Positions 43,321-54,875 of a stretch of 64,000 bases of DNA are shown here, piece after piece; positions within the stretch are counted from its first letter, which is position 1, and the number at the start of each line of letters is the position of its first letter. Source of the stretch: Chalara sp. BL73 (lineage: Eukaryota > Ascomycota > Leotiomycetes > Helotiales); NCBI GenBank assembly GCA_918026815.1, contig CAKJVC010000067.1:1-64000 (forward strand), given 5' to 3'. The position numbers and the translations under genes were made by a program. The notes beneath the pieces were generated by a model. That model was given only the letters and a program-made list of their open reading frames with translations, made no database searches and had not been told where the DNA came from.

Positions 43321-45313
43321 TTGCCAGTAGTGTGGAATCGACTTAAAAATTCACACTATTTGCTAACTAAGTAGAGAAAATCGAACATGATACGCCGAGT
43401 TTTGGTAAGGAAAGGCTTAAAATCCATACGGTTACCAGCAAGGATATGCGGTTTGGATGCGGCCGTGTCACTACTGGCAACGCTAGTCTTAGGAGAGCAC
43501 GCGTAACCACACTAGGCAACGCATTTTTATAGGCTATGAATCTCTGACTAATCCTTAGTTTCACGGACTTGACTTTCGCACGTAAGATTGAAAGCTCTTT
43601 CCCGTCAACTTTAGATGCCTAAAGTTGGTACCAATCGCTCAGTGCTAGGAGATCATTCAAAGAGACTGGAAAACCCTGACGAAGTCAATTCCATCACTTT
43701 CATTCGCGATGGCCAGTGCTCACTTTCATATAGCCCTTGTCTTCCCGGAGAGAGAATACCCATGACCAAATCTAGAAAGCTATGCTGGTGAGGATATAGG
43801 ATAGTGATCGTATGAACGACTCAGATATTACTGTAGTCAAACGGCTGGTGGTCCTCATCTAGGTGAAAGGCGAGAGTGATTTCTTCCCCTGCCTTATCCT
43901 TGGTCTGAAATCATCGGCGTATGAAATGCCCTGCTTCATGATTTCAGTCAAAATTCACCAGTGGCGAATTGGCCCTAGAAAGTGGCCAGTTTCTTAGTAG
44001 AATTTAAGCTCTATATCATTATGATCTAGACGAAGTGAAAAAGATGGAAATTCTCTCTCATCGCGTAGGCTTGAGCAAACAGACATTTCGAATTCCAGTC
44101 AGCACATACCTAGCTAGATTAACACAGGAAGTGTTGCTACCTTGCTTGATATTACATCATTTCACGTCACTGACCTGAACTGGATGTGCTGGCAGAGCCT
44201 CAAATTAGCTAATGAGCAGTTGCCGATCACCTTAATTTTTCATGCCTAATCAATGTTCTCATTTCTAGGTAACTCTCTGCCGATTGGGTCAACACAGAGA
44301 TAGGAAGTGCCTTAAAAAAATCTAAACGTTGCGGTGGCATGAGCCACGTCATGCTGGAGAGGCTTCATCCTGCCCTTCTAAATTCCTCCACCAGAACTTT
44401 GTACGACACGCCTTATTATACCGACCATGCCGCATCACTCCACTATTTTTTGTGCAACCTGACCTGTCCTTATTTGCCGCATACTGCTCTTACCCAATGG
44501 GTTTGATAGATATCTCCTACATATAAGTTCAACATCATTGCTGATAATACCAACATATTTCAAGCCCTTTCCGCTAAATAACCAACAGGCTGTAGCTTGT
44601 CATAAGCCCACCAGGAATTGTGGCCACTATTGCTGGCCGTTATAAGGCCTAACGTGCAAGAGAGTGTTAAGAAACTATGCCTGACCACTAACTAGAACAT
44701 TTTCCACTGTCTGTTCGGCTTGGGTTTACAGGTTGATATTTCTGGTTTCGATCTGGCAGACAAGGAAAGCGTACCATTTGTTGTTTGTGCACGAGACTAA
44801 GGGTCTACCCATTTTGCACAACAATTGCAGTGAAAGAAGATATCATATCACCTGACCGGTTAATCAAGGGGACATTCTGGCCTCCTTAAATTGTCTCCTC
44901 CAGTCTTGTGCCTTCCCCAAACTTGACATAGGTAAATGAAATGAAATCATACGATATATGCAGGGTCTTTTCAGTCCTTCTTTTGTCTTCGAAGTCGATG
45001 ACCCATACGGTTATGACAGCACCAAAGATAGTAGGACGCCATCGGCCTGGTTGCGGCTGTGGTGCCGTGATCACTTTCTAGCAAGAATAGAGGTTCTTCT
45101 GCGCTCTAGCATTATCTATTGAAAGAATCATGCATATGTGTGGATGTGTTGAAGTCAGACTAGTTTCTGCAGGGACTCGTTATATTTTCGGTGATGAGTT
45201 TTGAGTGGCTCAAATATTCAATAGTGTTAACTGTCCTTTCTCTCCTGGCTGAACTGATCTTTCACGACTGTTATATTGGCTGTACTACTGTTTCTTTTGG
45301 GAGGGTTCCTCCA
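43321..45313. other. Gene-free stretch
   Basis: About 2 kb without recognisable coding sequence on either strand. Small frames (43367-43564, 44329-44526, 44886-45074) show no family resemblance. More LINE-derived sequence may be hidden here. Confidence 0.4.
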
Positions 45314-45790
45314 CTACTGAAGGGATGCGCTTAATTCTACATAATGGTTTCTTTGTATCAGCATCCAGATGCAAGTTCCCAAAGTTATGACCAGGCCCCT
45401 TCTCCTGCCTGGTACAGATATCCCGAATACAACCAACTCAAGCCCAAAGTATGCAAAGCCAATCACAAAAGACCAGATGGTGACATCGTAGAGCCCTCCA
45501 TTTTGGATATCATAGGCAGCATAGAGACGAAGGACCGACCCCAGGAGAGTCCATGTTCCAAAGTTTCGGGAAGCACGCGCGGCATCAAAAGTCGCAGATC
45601 CTGCACGGATCACGCCGATATATGATTTGGCGGTTTGGTAAAGTGCAATGGATGATAGCTGCCAGTGTTAATTCAGTGCTCGCAAATATTATTCTTTGCA
45701 CCGTGGAGGTATCGTAGAATGGTGGTTACTTACAACGAGAATCCACGCTGGGAGATAGCCTTTCTCGAGGGAGGGGTAGTAGGTGCCCAT
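45314..45790 (-). CDS. erg28: Erg28-like membrane protein
   Basis: Two exons, 45790-45734 and 45658-45314, with a 75-bp phase-0 intron (GTAAGT...CTGGCAG), giving 133 aa: MGTYYPSLEKGYLPAWILV|LSSIALYQTAKSYIG and onward. The block ASRNFGTWTLLGSVLRLYAA followed by IWSFVIGFAYFGLELVVFG and WMLIQRNHYV is the Erg28 signature. Erg28 is an ER membrane scaffold tethering the sterol C4-demethylation enzymes (Erg25, 26, 27). Four hydrophobic segments are visible. The second half is less canonical than housekeeping Erg28 and the gene sits among transporters and P450s, so it may be a second, specialised paralogue; that is inference. Confidence 0.8.
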
Positions 45791-46380
45791 GATTTGAGAA
45801 CACTGCGGGGGGAGACTGGGGTTGAATCGATTTATTCTAGCTATATTGCGGAAGAGATAATCGGTCGGCGAGAATGCTAGGAGACCGGTTTGCTGATTAG
45901 TAGAAAAAGGTACAAGAATGCAGACATATCAACCAGCCGTCGCTCACATGCTTTTATTTTATAAATAACATATTTGGCGTGGGCGAAGCGATGGTGGTTC
46001 TAAATATGGTAAAAGCAGCGCAAACCCCACCAACCGGAAAAAGACGTCGCACAGATGATGCACTAATGAACCATGCACAATTCGGCTCTCCATTAGCGGA
46101 GTAAAGCGTTGCATGACCCGGCCCCTGTGGCAGCGCGGCACGGTAGCGCCATAGCGTTGCCATGGATGAAATTACTTAGGTACCTATCTCATTAACATTA
46201 TGTGAGAAAAGAATGAATCGATTCTCTTCGCCTTCTCCAGGTGTGGTGTTGATGCTGTAAACTTTCCGCTCGCTTTTCCGCTCGCCTTTCCGCTCAAGCC
46301 GCTGTCGTACTCCAGTACCTTCTGGATACCAGCCGCCCGCAGGATCTATCGCTGAGAACAGTCTACAGCGTGTGCACGAC
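45791..46380. other. Divergent promoter region
   Basis: Between the divergent Erg28-like and MFS genes; no coding region. Short tandem CTTTCCGCTCG units occur near 46261-46290. Confidence 0.45.
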
Positions 46381-48567
46381 ATGGAGAATGGGATACGCAA
46401 CGAGAGATCAGCCTCCCAGCCCAAGCCGCTGCTAGCGGAACAGGAGGAATCAGCCACCACGAAGCCGGAGACCGCTGGGGTGCAGAGTGAGGATGAGGAA
46501 TATATCGGCGGTTTCAAGCTGTTCGTGATCTTGGCCGCCATCACCGTTAGCTGCTTTCTGATGATGCTGGACACCTCTGTAATTGTCACGGTGTGTGATC
46601 GATCTAGATCTTGCTCCATTAGCTAGAGACTAGTAGCCGTCGTCTTCCAGCCGTAGCACCACTTACTGACGCCGAGAGTAGGCCATTCCTCGAATCACCA
46701 GTCACTTCCACTCCCTCGACGATGTGGGCTGGTACGGAAGTGCGTATCTTCTGGCAAGGTAAGCGCGGAGCCAGCGGCCTCCCTGAGCCATGCGAGACGC
46801 AATCAAGAATCAAGACTAATAAAATGCTATAGCTGTTCGTTCCAACCCCTCACCGGCAAGATTTATAGCATCTATGGTTCCAAGGTTAGCGCTATCTCTT
46901 CTCCATCTCTGTCTCTTTGTGCTATGCCGCAACCCACCCACCCTGTTCGTCAGCCGTTGCTAAACAGTGCTACCAAAGAGGACATTCATCTCATTTCTTA
47001 CGGTATTCGAGCTCGGATCCTTCATCTGTGGCATCGCGAAATCATCGCGCAGTTTAATCCTTGGGCGAGCTATTGCTGGGCTGGGAGGCTCAGGACTCAT
47101 CAACGGCGCTCTCATAATCATCGCGTCATGCGTGCCTCTAGAGGCGCGAGCGGGTATTTTTCCTATACCTTCCGTATGCTAGTAAGAATCCTTGGCTAAC
47201 TTAGATGCGCGCAAGTCAAATTCGGGATGGTGGTCGGTAGTAAGTCATCAAACCATGATCACACACAGGTAGGCAAGCTCCTGACGGTTATTTCTAGTCG
47301 CCCAATTTGGTATCGTTTTTGGCCCTCTGCTTGGGGGTGCGTTGACCGACTACGTGAGTTGGCGGTGGTGTAAGTCGTGCCCGAAATGTCCGTCGTGAAG
47401 AGCCTAGCCGCTTACACTCTTCTAAGGTTTCTATATCAACCTTCCAATTGGGGGGTTTATGGCCTTGCTTCTCCTATTTGTCAAGATACCGGATCGTACC
47501 ACAACTACACCTAAGACTACTCTCTCAGCCGCCGGATCCCTAGACCTGTATGGCTTTGCAATTTTTGCTCCGACAGTAACCATGTTCCTCCTTGCACTTG
47601 AGTGGGGTGGCATAAAATATGCCTGGAACAGCGGCATTGTCATCGGCCTCTTCTGCGCTTCCGGGGTCACGTTTATTATATTCCTAGCGTGGGAGTACAG
47701 GATGGGCGATGACGCCATGATACCACTATCAATGGTTCGGCAGCGAGTAATATGGTCAAGCTGTGCAGTCATGTTCTTCTTATTCTCGAGCTTGTTGATG
47801 CTGTCCTATTATCTTCCCATCTACTTCCAAACCATTAGAGATGTATCGCCGACTTTAAGTGGTGTGTACATTCTTCCGGGTATTCTTAGTCAGATGATCT
47901 TCGCTGTTGTCTCAGGAATTCTAGGTCTGTAGCCGCTCACTTCTTAACCAGAATTTGGCTAACCATATAAAGTCGGCCGTCTTGGATACTACCTACCATG
48001 GATTGTCATTGCTGGTATATTACCACCTATTGGCCAAGGGCTGATTAGTACCTTCAATGCCACAACACCAGCTCGGACATGGATAGGTTATCAGATAATC
48101 GGCGGCATTGGCCGTGGCTTTGGACTGCAAATGGTATTTATAATCTCTGTAAGCGTTTGACCCAGTCACTTTGCTGATATATTCTTTACTAGCCACTTCT
48201 GGCTATTCAAGCAGCTCTCCGAGACGATCAGATCCCGGTCGGAACCTCCCTTGCTGTTTTCGCACAAACATTCGGTGGTGCCCTGCTTCTCTCGTTAGCC
48301 CAAACTGTCTTTACAAGTACGTTGAAGGATGCGCTCCCTCGCCTAGCGCCGGGAGTGAATCCTCAAACGGTCATTAAAGCTGGTGCGTCGGCCGTGAGGA
48401 CAGTCATCCCGGCGGACCATATTGAGGGCGTTCTCCTCGCGTACAACGAAGGCATCACCAATGTGTTCTATCTTGCGGCGGGTACTGCAGGTGCGGTTTT
48501 CATCGTCTGTTGGGGGATGGGGTGGAAGAGCGTAAAAAGGGCAAAGAAGATTTCGCCGGAGGCTTGA
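46381..48567 (+). CDS. MFS exporter, 14-TM DHA2/TOXA-like drug or metabolite efflux pump
   Basis: Multi-exon plasma-membrane proton antiporter. Exons I can fix: 46381-46590, 46682-46758, 46833-46884, 46979-about 47170, one ending 47236, 47298-47369, 47427-47924, 47973-48148 and 48193-48567. Joins are in frame: VIVT|AIPRITSHFHSLDDVGWYGS; SAYLLA|SCSFQPLTGKIY; SWRW|CFYINLPIGG. Signatures are the DHA2-type DDVGWYGSAYLL, LGRAIAGLGGSGLINGALII in TM4-5, [22 protein letters not shown], and the C-terminal LAVFAQTFGGALLLSLAQTV. The N-terminus is an acidic cytosolic tail. The join around 47170-47210 is uncertain (residues EARAGIFPIPSV look unusual), and two introns end in AAG. Such pumps commonly export secondary metabolites or toxicants. 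Confidence 0.85.
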
Positions 48568-49075
48568 GACCATGCATTGTGCGGCCGAGGTACTAGCCAC
48601 AGACCTGAATTGATCTAGAGATAAAATAAAATCACTTACTTCCACGACTTGCCTAGTTCGGTTTCTCAAGGAATAGAAGATACGGCGAACTTTGGGTACA
48701 TATGTGACTTTGATGGAAGCGTTGAATGCCCCAAGCCTCTAGCGGAAGGTGATCTAAACTGAGGAGAGTATTGCATTAAGTATGTGTGTACGTAAATATA
48801 TAAAGTTAGGAAGGAGTATAAGCGGACGTAAATCTTAGTAAGAAAGAACAGAGAAAAACATAGCCTTTCAAAGTTAGTCACTATATAGAAATAATTCATT
48901 CCGCTAGTAAATACACCTCACACCAGCCTCATCTATGATAGCTTGTCAGGTTATCATGCCACGTGATCTTTGCATAAAGTTCATCAATATTTAAGTGATT
49001 ATATTTCCATGCATACAAGAAATGAGGACGGCGCCTACTCTAGTCTCTGCTAATCCCCCCGGCTAATAAATTCGC
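48568..49075. other. Convergent 3' intergenic region
   Basis: Between the 3' ends of the MFS and HHE genes. AT-rich, no coding region recognised. Confidence 0.5.
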
Positions 49076-50018
49076 CTACACAGCCAACTGCTTCCGTGCA
49101 CGGTTACCTCCACACGACGCAAAGCGCCAGACGGATTTGTGCCACAAGGGGAGGATCCTCATGAGGATGAACCGGACAGGGGCGTTAATCGGGGGGAACG
49201 TGTGCCACGCACCGTCCTCGAACTCAACCGTCTCCATGTTCAGCATGAAGCAGGGGAGGCAGTTGAGGGCAAAATCGAGGGTCACCGTCTGCTTGCCGAC
49301 CCTTAGCGCGATAGCCACAATGTCGATAGGATTCTCGGGCGTGGAGAAGCGCGATAGGTTGACGATGGCATCGAGCTCCTCGGCCAGGTGGGTGTAGAGG
49401 GGTTCAGAAAAGGAGTCCATAATCTCTATCAGGCGTGTCGAGCTGAAGCTTTGCGGCTTGCCGTTCAAGCCCACGAGATAACTCTTAAACGCGTCCATGC
49501 CGCCGTGAAATGCGGCTACCAACCCGATGGTTCAGTTAGCTGGCGGTCTTCAAGTTGGCAATGGTTGGGACAGATAAGAAGACTCAACTTACCGTGCTGC
49601 TCAACCTCGTGGCCCATCACACCCTTTTGGCCGGTGGCCTTGTCAATCTCGAGGAAGAGTCCCGTTTCCTCATAATGGTGGTGTTCTTCGACGAGCCGGT
49701 GCCAGGCGAGCGCATAGGTGATGAAGTCCGAGATGTCCGACTGGCTCAGGCGTGGCGCTTGCTGGTAGATACTGTTGAAGCCACGGATGAAACTGTTGTG
49801 GCTAATGCACATATGTGACGCTTCTATAGTGAAGCCATCAGTCTGTGGGGCAGATCGTATAGTCAGTTAGACGTTTCCACATGCCATACAATACCTCAGT
49901 GCTAACCGGGCTGACATACCTTCCCCGTTTTGTGCTTAGGCGTCTCCAGTAGAGCCAGCGGATGGTCAGTATACATTGGGGGGTTGAGCGTCGTGGGCTT
50001 GGATTCCTCAGCGGCCAT
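49076..50018 (-). CDS. Hemerythrin-like HHE-domain protein
   Basis: Exons 50018-49920, 49842-49593 and 49515-49076, separated by two 77-bp introns; joins HKTGK|TDGFTIEASHMCISHN and EVEQH|AAFHGGMDAFKSYL keep frame. The His/Glu set of a diiron HHE bundle is visible: ASHMCISHNSFIRG, LAWHRLVEEHHHYEETGLF, then HEVEQH and FHGGMDAF, and YTHLAEELDAI. Fungal HHE proteins are poorly characterised and may sense or bind oxygen, NO or metals; some lie in biosynthetic clusters. Start is set at M of MAAEESKPTT. An in-frame upstream ATG at 50138 would add 40 residues (MNRCCSSTFLPIIHSRRLPL...) rich in Arg/Ser/Leu with no acidic residue, which resembles a mitochondrial presequence. About 262 aa from the shorter start. 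Confidence 0.82.
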
Positions 50019-50138
50019 CTTTGCGAATAGCGGGCGCGGTGCGTTACTGGTGAAGGATTGCAGGAGCGGGAGCGGAAGAAGGGGCAGGCGGCGGGAGTGG
50101 ATTATAGGCAGGAAAGTTGAGGAACAACACCTATTCAC

Positions 50139-52045
50139 GAGACTGCTTAAATAAAAGAGAAGCTACGGTTGGTATATTTTGAGGGTAGACAGTAAAGTTA
50201 GCTGCAGAAATACGGCACAGGGAACCCCTGGGGCAAGAGTGCTGTTGTACTAAGCCCGCTGTGAAGCGAGTGATGTATGTTGGCCTGCCCCCAATAGACT
50301 AGACACTATTTATTGTTATCAATAGTTTAAATATATAAAATTAAAATAAACAAATAAACTTAATTATTAATCGATTTGCTTTTTAACCTGGAAGTCAAAT
50401 GGTTCTATAAACTAAAATAACCTCGCTTGCTCCCATGCGCAAAAGCAGCGCCTGCAACGTGCAGGTAAAGCAGCGGCGACATTTCAAACCAACTCATTCA
50501 TTCACACAAGCGATGTTAGTAATTGGCATGGATCCAATGGACATGTGCCCTGCAATAACATGCTGTCAGCATACTGGTTGCATTGCAGCATTACATCGCA
50601 TGGTTTTCCCCCTTTTGCCCCTCGCAGTTCGTCGGAGGATCAACATCCCATTCCCTCTTGCTGGGCCACAGCGCCACGTTGGCACACTATGCCGCGCCAA
50701 AATCCACAGAATTAATTGCTTACGCGCAATGCTTATCTTGTCCAAGAGATCCGAGAATCTGCCAATATAAACAAGCTTCTTTTCCTTTTCTCGGTTAGCT
50801 TTGGCGGGAGGCGGGGGTAGACAGGGGTTGCCAACGACGCCTTCAACCACCATCACCGCCATCACCGTCATCACCGTGTTTATCATCCAATATCTGCTGT
50901 ATCGTTATCCGATAATGTCGTCGCCATCCCGCTGTCATGTTGTGCCGTGTTATGTCGTGCCTCTTGCTCGAGCACGAGCGCGATCTAGCCACCAGATCCT
51001 GCCTCACCGAACAATGGAGTTCTCCGTGTCTTTGGCGTTTAGGCTTTATGCAACGCAATACAGAAAACGCCGAATCAAACAACCAACCAAGCTTCCATAA
51101 ACGAACACCTGCTGTTCCGTAAGCGGGGTAGGTTTATTTCCAGCATGGCACAGCACAGTACAGCCTTTCCTCCCTTCATCCGGACCCTGAGATCTAGATT
51201 TGCATCTTGATTTGCATCTTGCCCCACGCTATCAATGTCCCGCGACAAAATATAGTCCCGGTTCCACGCCGCCGCCACGTTATCTCCTCGTGCTGTACTT
51301 ACTATCCAGTCCAGCTCAGTATGGTATCTGCAGTCCAGTAAGCACGGCCCATAACTTGGACAACCCCCACGATCATCACTCCAACCACCTCCTCGCCAAT
51401 TCCTCGTGCTATACTAGAATGCGGCGTGCATGCATGTAGTCAAGAAAGAAACCGGGAAAATTGGTAGGATATCAATATATTATAGTAAAGTAGAGATCAT
51501 CGGACTTAAACGCCTTGGCAGGTGGTATGATGTGATGTGAGTTGCTGTCATACTTACCAACAAGAAACCAGTATTGCGCTGCATGCACGTATGAGTGATA
51601 TGAAGACTAAATACACAGATCTAAATCCAAATACATTCTTCGATTTATGAGCATCTATGTAGTTTTTAAATTTCTTTATTTAGGAGTCTCTTGGATTCCT
51701 TAAACTTGAGCTCCGTATTTGGTGATGCCTGGTCCCCCCGAAATTATAAACAACACATATATGTAGATTTTAAAGCCATTGAGATTGGGGAGAAGTGGAA
51801 GGGAAAAGATGAGACAAATGTAGAGGTAATTGTAGATCCATGGATTCTAGATGGTATGAAAGGTACGGGTATGAGGATGAGAGCCAGGTTGATTATTTCA
51901 CTGGAATTTTTGCTTGGTCATGATGTAAATGCTGTACATATATATAGGAAGCTATTATAGATATCTCTGCTTCTCCAGAGGAGTGCAGACGACTTCTTGC
52001 GCTAATCCATGATCCATTACCTGTACACCTACTTCCGCGCGAGGT
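50139..52045. other. Gene-free stretch
   Basis: About 1.9 kb. AT-rich island near 50300-50400; imperfect CATCACCGC/CATCACCGT trinucleotide-type repeat at about 50848-50880. A plus frame 51691-51960 (SVFGDAWSPRNYKQHIYVDF) is open for 90 codons but has no recognisable relative. Confidence 0.4.
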
Positions 52046-53758
52046 CTATGCACCCTTGCTATAAACCCTAGGCTGGAGCGTGACGTTAAGGTCTCCTACT
52101 GGCTTCATAGCCGCTGGACACGGGGTCGCCAGGTCAACCTTGGGGATCACGGCGCCGGATTCAACCGACAGGTCAAATCGGTGGTAGGTTAGGGCGATGA
52201 ACATGTAGATCTCGCGCTGCGCGAAGAAGCGCCCCGGGCAATAGGTCGACCCGCCGCCGAATGGAGAGTAGCCTTTAGCCTTATGCAGATTCTTTCTCTG
52301 TCGGAAACGCTCTGGGTTGAAAACGAGCGGCTCCGCGCCAAAGACGCTGCCGTCGATGAGGAATTGCCTAAACGGTGCGACGATCTTTTGGCCTGCCGGC
52401 ACGAACTTACCGCCTACCATGGTGTCGACCATGGCTTCGCGTGCCACTGACGCACCGTTGTACACGCGGAGCACCTCGTACCAAATGGAGTCAAGCACAG
52501 GACATTCGTGAAGGAGGCGGTCCATGTCCAAGCTACCGTCGCTATTGAAGCATCGGTCGGTCTCGCTGCGTACAGCGGCAAAGAGTTCAGCATCACAAGT
52601 CACGTGTGCTATAATCCAAAACCCGATAGAATGCGCGTTGTTGTTAATGCTATGTTCATGTTAGCACATAAACTCCTGTAGGTTGTCGGCACTTACGCCC
52701 ACGTGATCAACATAATAACTCCTGCAACGTCCCTTGGTGGCAGGCCCAGATAAGTCAGCTCATTGTTCATGGTGTCCATAACCCAAGATATATACGGCCT
52801 CTGCTCCCGCGGCAGGGCAAGGTATCCGGCCATGGCATCCAAAGCTTTGTCTTTCGCATCGTGCAAAAACTTGGCCATGAAGCGTGGGTACTGGAAGAAG
52901 ATCTTCCAACTCTCGTCTTCGTAAATCTTGTAACACTCAATGAAATCAGGCGCCGTCTCAAAAAGCTCCTTGCCAAAGAACGTCCGGTTGGCGCCATTGG
53001 TTAATGAGACGCGTGTGTAATTCCGTAAGGAGACCGTCTTTTTGCCACTTTCCGCCGTTTGGATATATTTTGGATCCAGGTTCTCCCAACGCAGCAGCTC
53101 ATCTAGGTGGGCAGCATACCGATTCTGAAGCACCTCGGCATGGGCGCCGGATAGAAGCTGCTGCGAAAGCCATTCGCTCATGTTGTGGATATAGTGCTTC
53201 TTCAGCCGGTTATGGTTGACCAGGCGCGACTGGGCATGATACCTTTGCGGAATGATTTGCGCCGGGTCAGGTGTGTACATCTTAGTGACTGAGGTGGCCT
53301 CCAGGCCAAATGTGTGCATAACATTGGTGATGAAGGGATCAAAACTGAGGGCTGCCGTATCTTTCCAGATATGATTAACATGATCCGTGTCACGCAAGAT
53401 CAACGTTTGGCGGCCCCCAAGGATGAGAGCATACGGCTCACGGGACTTGAATACTTTACTATAGGGGGTGAGCTTTAGGCCAAGGGCGACAGGATATGTA
53501 TTTTACTTACTTGCCATATGCGAGCAAGTTCTCTGCATGCCACATAAAAGCCCAAGTGTGGCCTACCAGCGGAATCCAGTAGGGCAGCACTTTAGGCTCG
53601 TTGGGATAGAGGTAGGGCACCGCGGTAAAGCGCCAGAACCTCCAGGCGAGAATGATCACTAGCAGGGAGCCGATGACCATGGTCGCCCTAGGATGAGCGG
53701 CCCCATGGTGATACAGCTCGACCAGGAGGGAGTGGCCTTCATTGATTGAGACGCTCAT
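52046..53758 (-). CDS. Cytochrome P450 (CYP7/CYP8-like fungal clade)
   Basis: Exons 53758-53511, 53458-52697 and 52649-52046 with 52- and 47-bp introns; 537 aa, intact. One N-terminal membrane anchor (MVIGSLLVIILAWRFWRF) then the Pro-rich hinge PYWIPLVGHTW. ExxR of the K helix is YEVLR, the PERF-type motif NPERFRQ, and the haem loop is FGGGSTYCPGRFFA with Cys at about 474. The I-helix reads MLITWAINNNAHSIGFW, with no acidic residue or Thr where most monooxygenases have (A/G)Gx(D/E)T(T/S). In animal CYP7/CYP8 enzymes this region is likewise atypical, and fungal relatives are often annotated as oxysterol 7-alpha-hydroxylase or prostacyclin-synthase-like. It may be a sterol-type hydroxylase or a non-monooxygenase (isomerase/dehydratase) P450. 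ER membrane. Confidence 0.88.
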
Positions 53759-54875
53759 CTTGGGTGATGGTGGCGAAGGAAATCCAGAGGGAAGTCAACA
53801 AAGAGGATGGTAAGAGAGGAGGTAGCTAGTTGAAGAGATGGCGACGGAGGTAGTAAGCACGCGATGTGATAGACGGTGTGGTGGTAGTGGCGGCCCTATA
53901 TATGATCTATCAGGAGTAGCCCCCCTATTAGGGAGAGTCGTGAAAACCGAGTGGAGTCGCAGAGCGCGATACCGTTGTAGATGAGCCCATTTCCTACTGT
54001 CCATGGTCCATGGGGGTATTGCGAGCAGGGGGAGTTGATGGGCACAGGAGAACAGAAGAAAGGCGAGTGGATGAGATAGACGAGATGAGATGAGATGGCT
54101 GAATGAAAGACGATGTGATAGTGATGTGCTGCTGGTAGTGACCGTGAAGATGACAAAGGTTATTTTTAGGAGGGGAAAGGTGATAGTGATAGTGGACGTG
54201 GGAGTGCTGAACGAGCTCTCTGTACCTGTTCCTGGAAGCTTGTTCCTACACCCTGGAAATGTGCCTCTTCTCTGCCAGTCTAAAAGGGTCGCAAATGGTG
54301 ACTATACCTATCGTGCATGGCTGTCAGGTGGTGGCTTGATGTGGGGAAGACGCGCTTACCTACAGCACTACCCGCCTCTGCCACTATTCCACTAGCTAAA
54401 CCCTCCTTACCCCTACCACTGCCAGTCAGCGGCGAGGGAATAGGCCGCATTCTGGTGGAGGCGGTGCTCTCTTGTATGTAGCAGTATGTAGAATGTACCT
54501 TATGTAGCACTCTCACATGGTGAAGCTGACACTCCCCTGTTCAGTAAACCGTGAAGGCCCTTGATCGTTGCATTCTGCTGGAAATACAACACCACTACCA
54601 GATATTCGGTCATGTGCATGTGGATGGGTGAAGAGAATCAGCGTCTACTTAATTAAACTGCTGCTGCTCCTAGTCCTGCTCCTGTTTCTGCTCCAGAGCT
54701 GCTGCTTTCTACAGGCTGGCCGGGTTTCGTTTGGTTTGATTGACTCAACCACGGTTTACTACCACCACCACCACCACCACCCATCTTCCTGCTCATCTGC
54801 TCCGTCTGCCCCTGTGTTCTTCTCTTTCTTTCTCTGTTCCGCAGCTACCTCCCCCTCTCCTCCGCAGCACGCAGC
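53759..54875. other. Divergent promoter region with CT- and ACC-rich leader
   Basis: Between the divergent P450 and rhodopsin-domain genes. No coding region. Contains an (ACC)n microsatellite at about 54760-54780 and a CT-rich leader up to the start at 54876. Confidence 0.5.

Noticed and set aside
45344..45625. 93-codon plus-strand frame
   Set aside because: Antisense shadow of the Erg28-like exon.
51691..51960. 90-codon plus-strand frame with plausible composition
   Set aside because: No recognisable motif, no neighbour support and AT-rich context; insufficient to call a gene.
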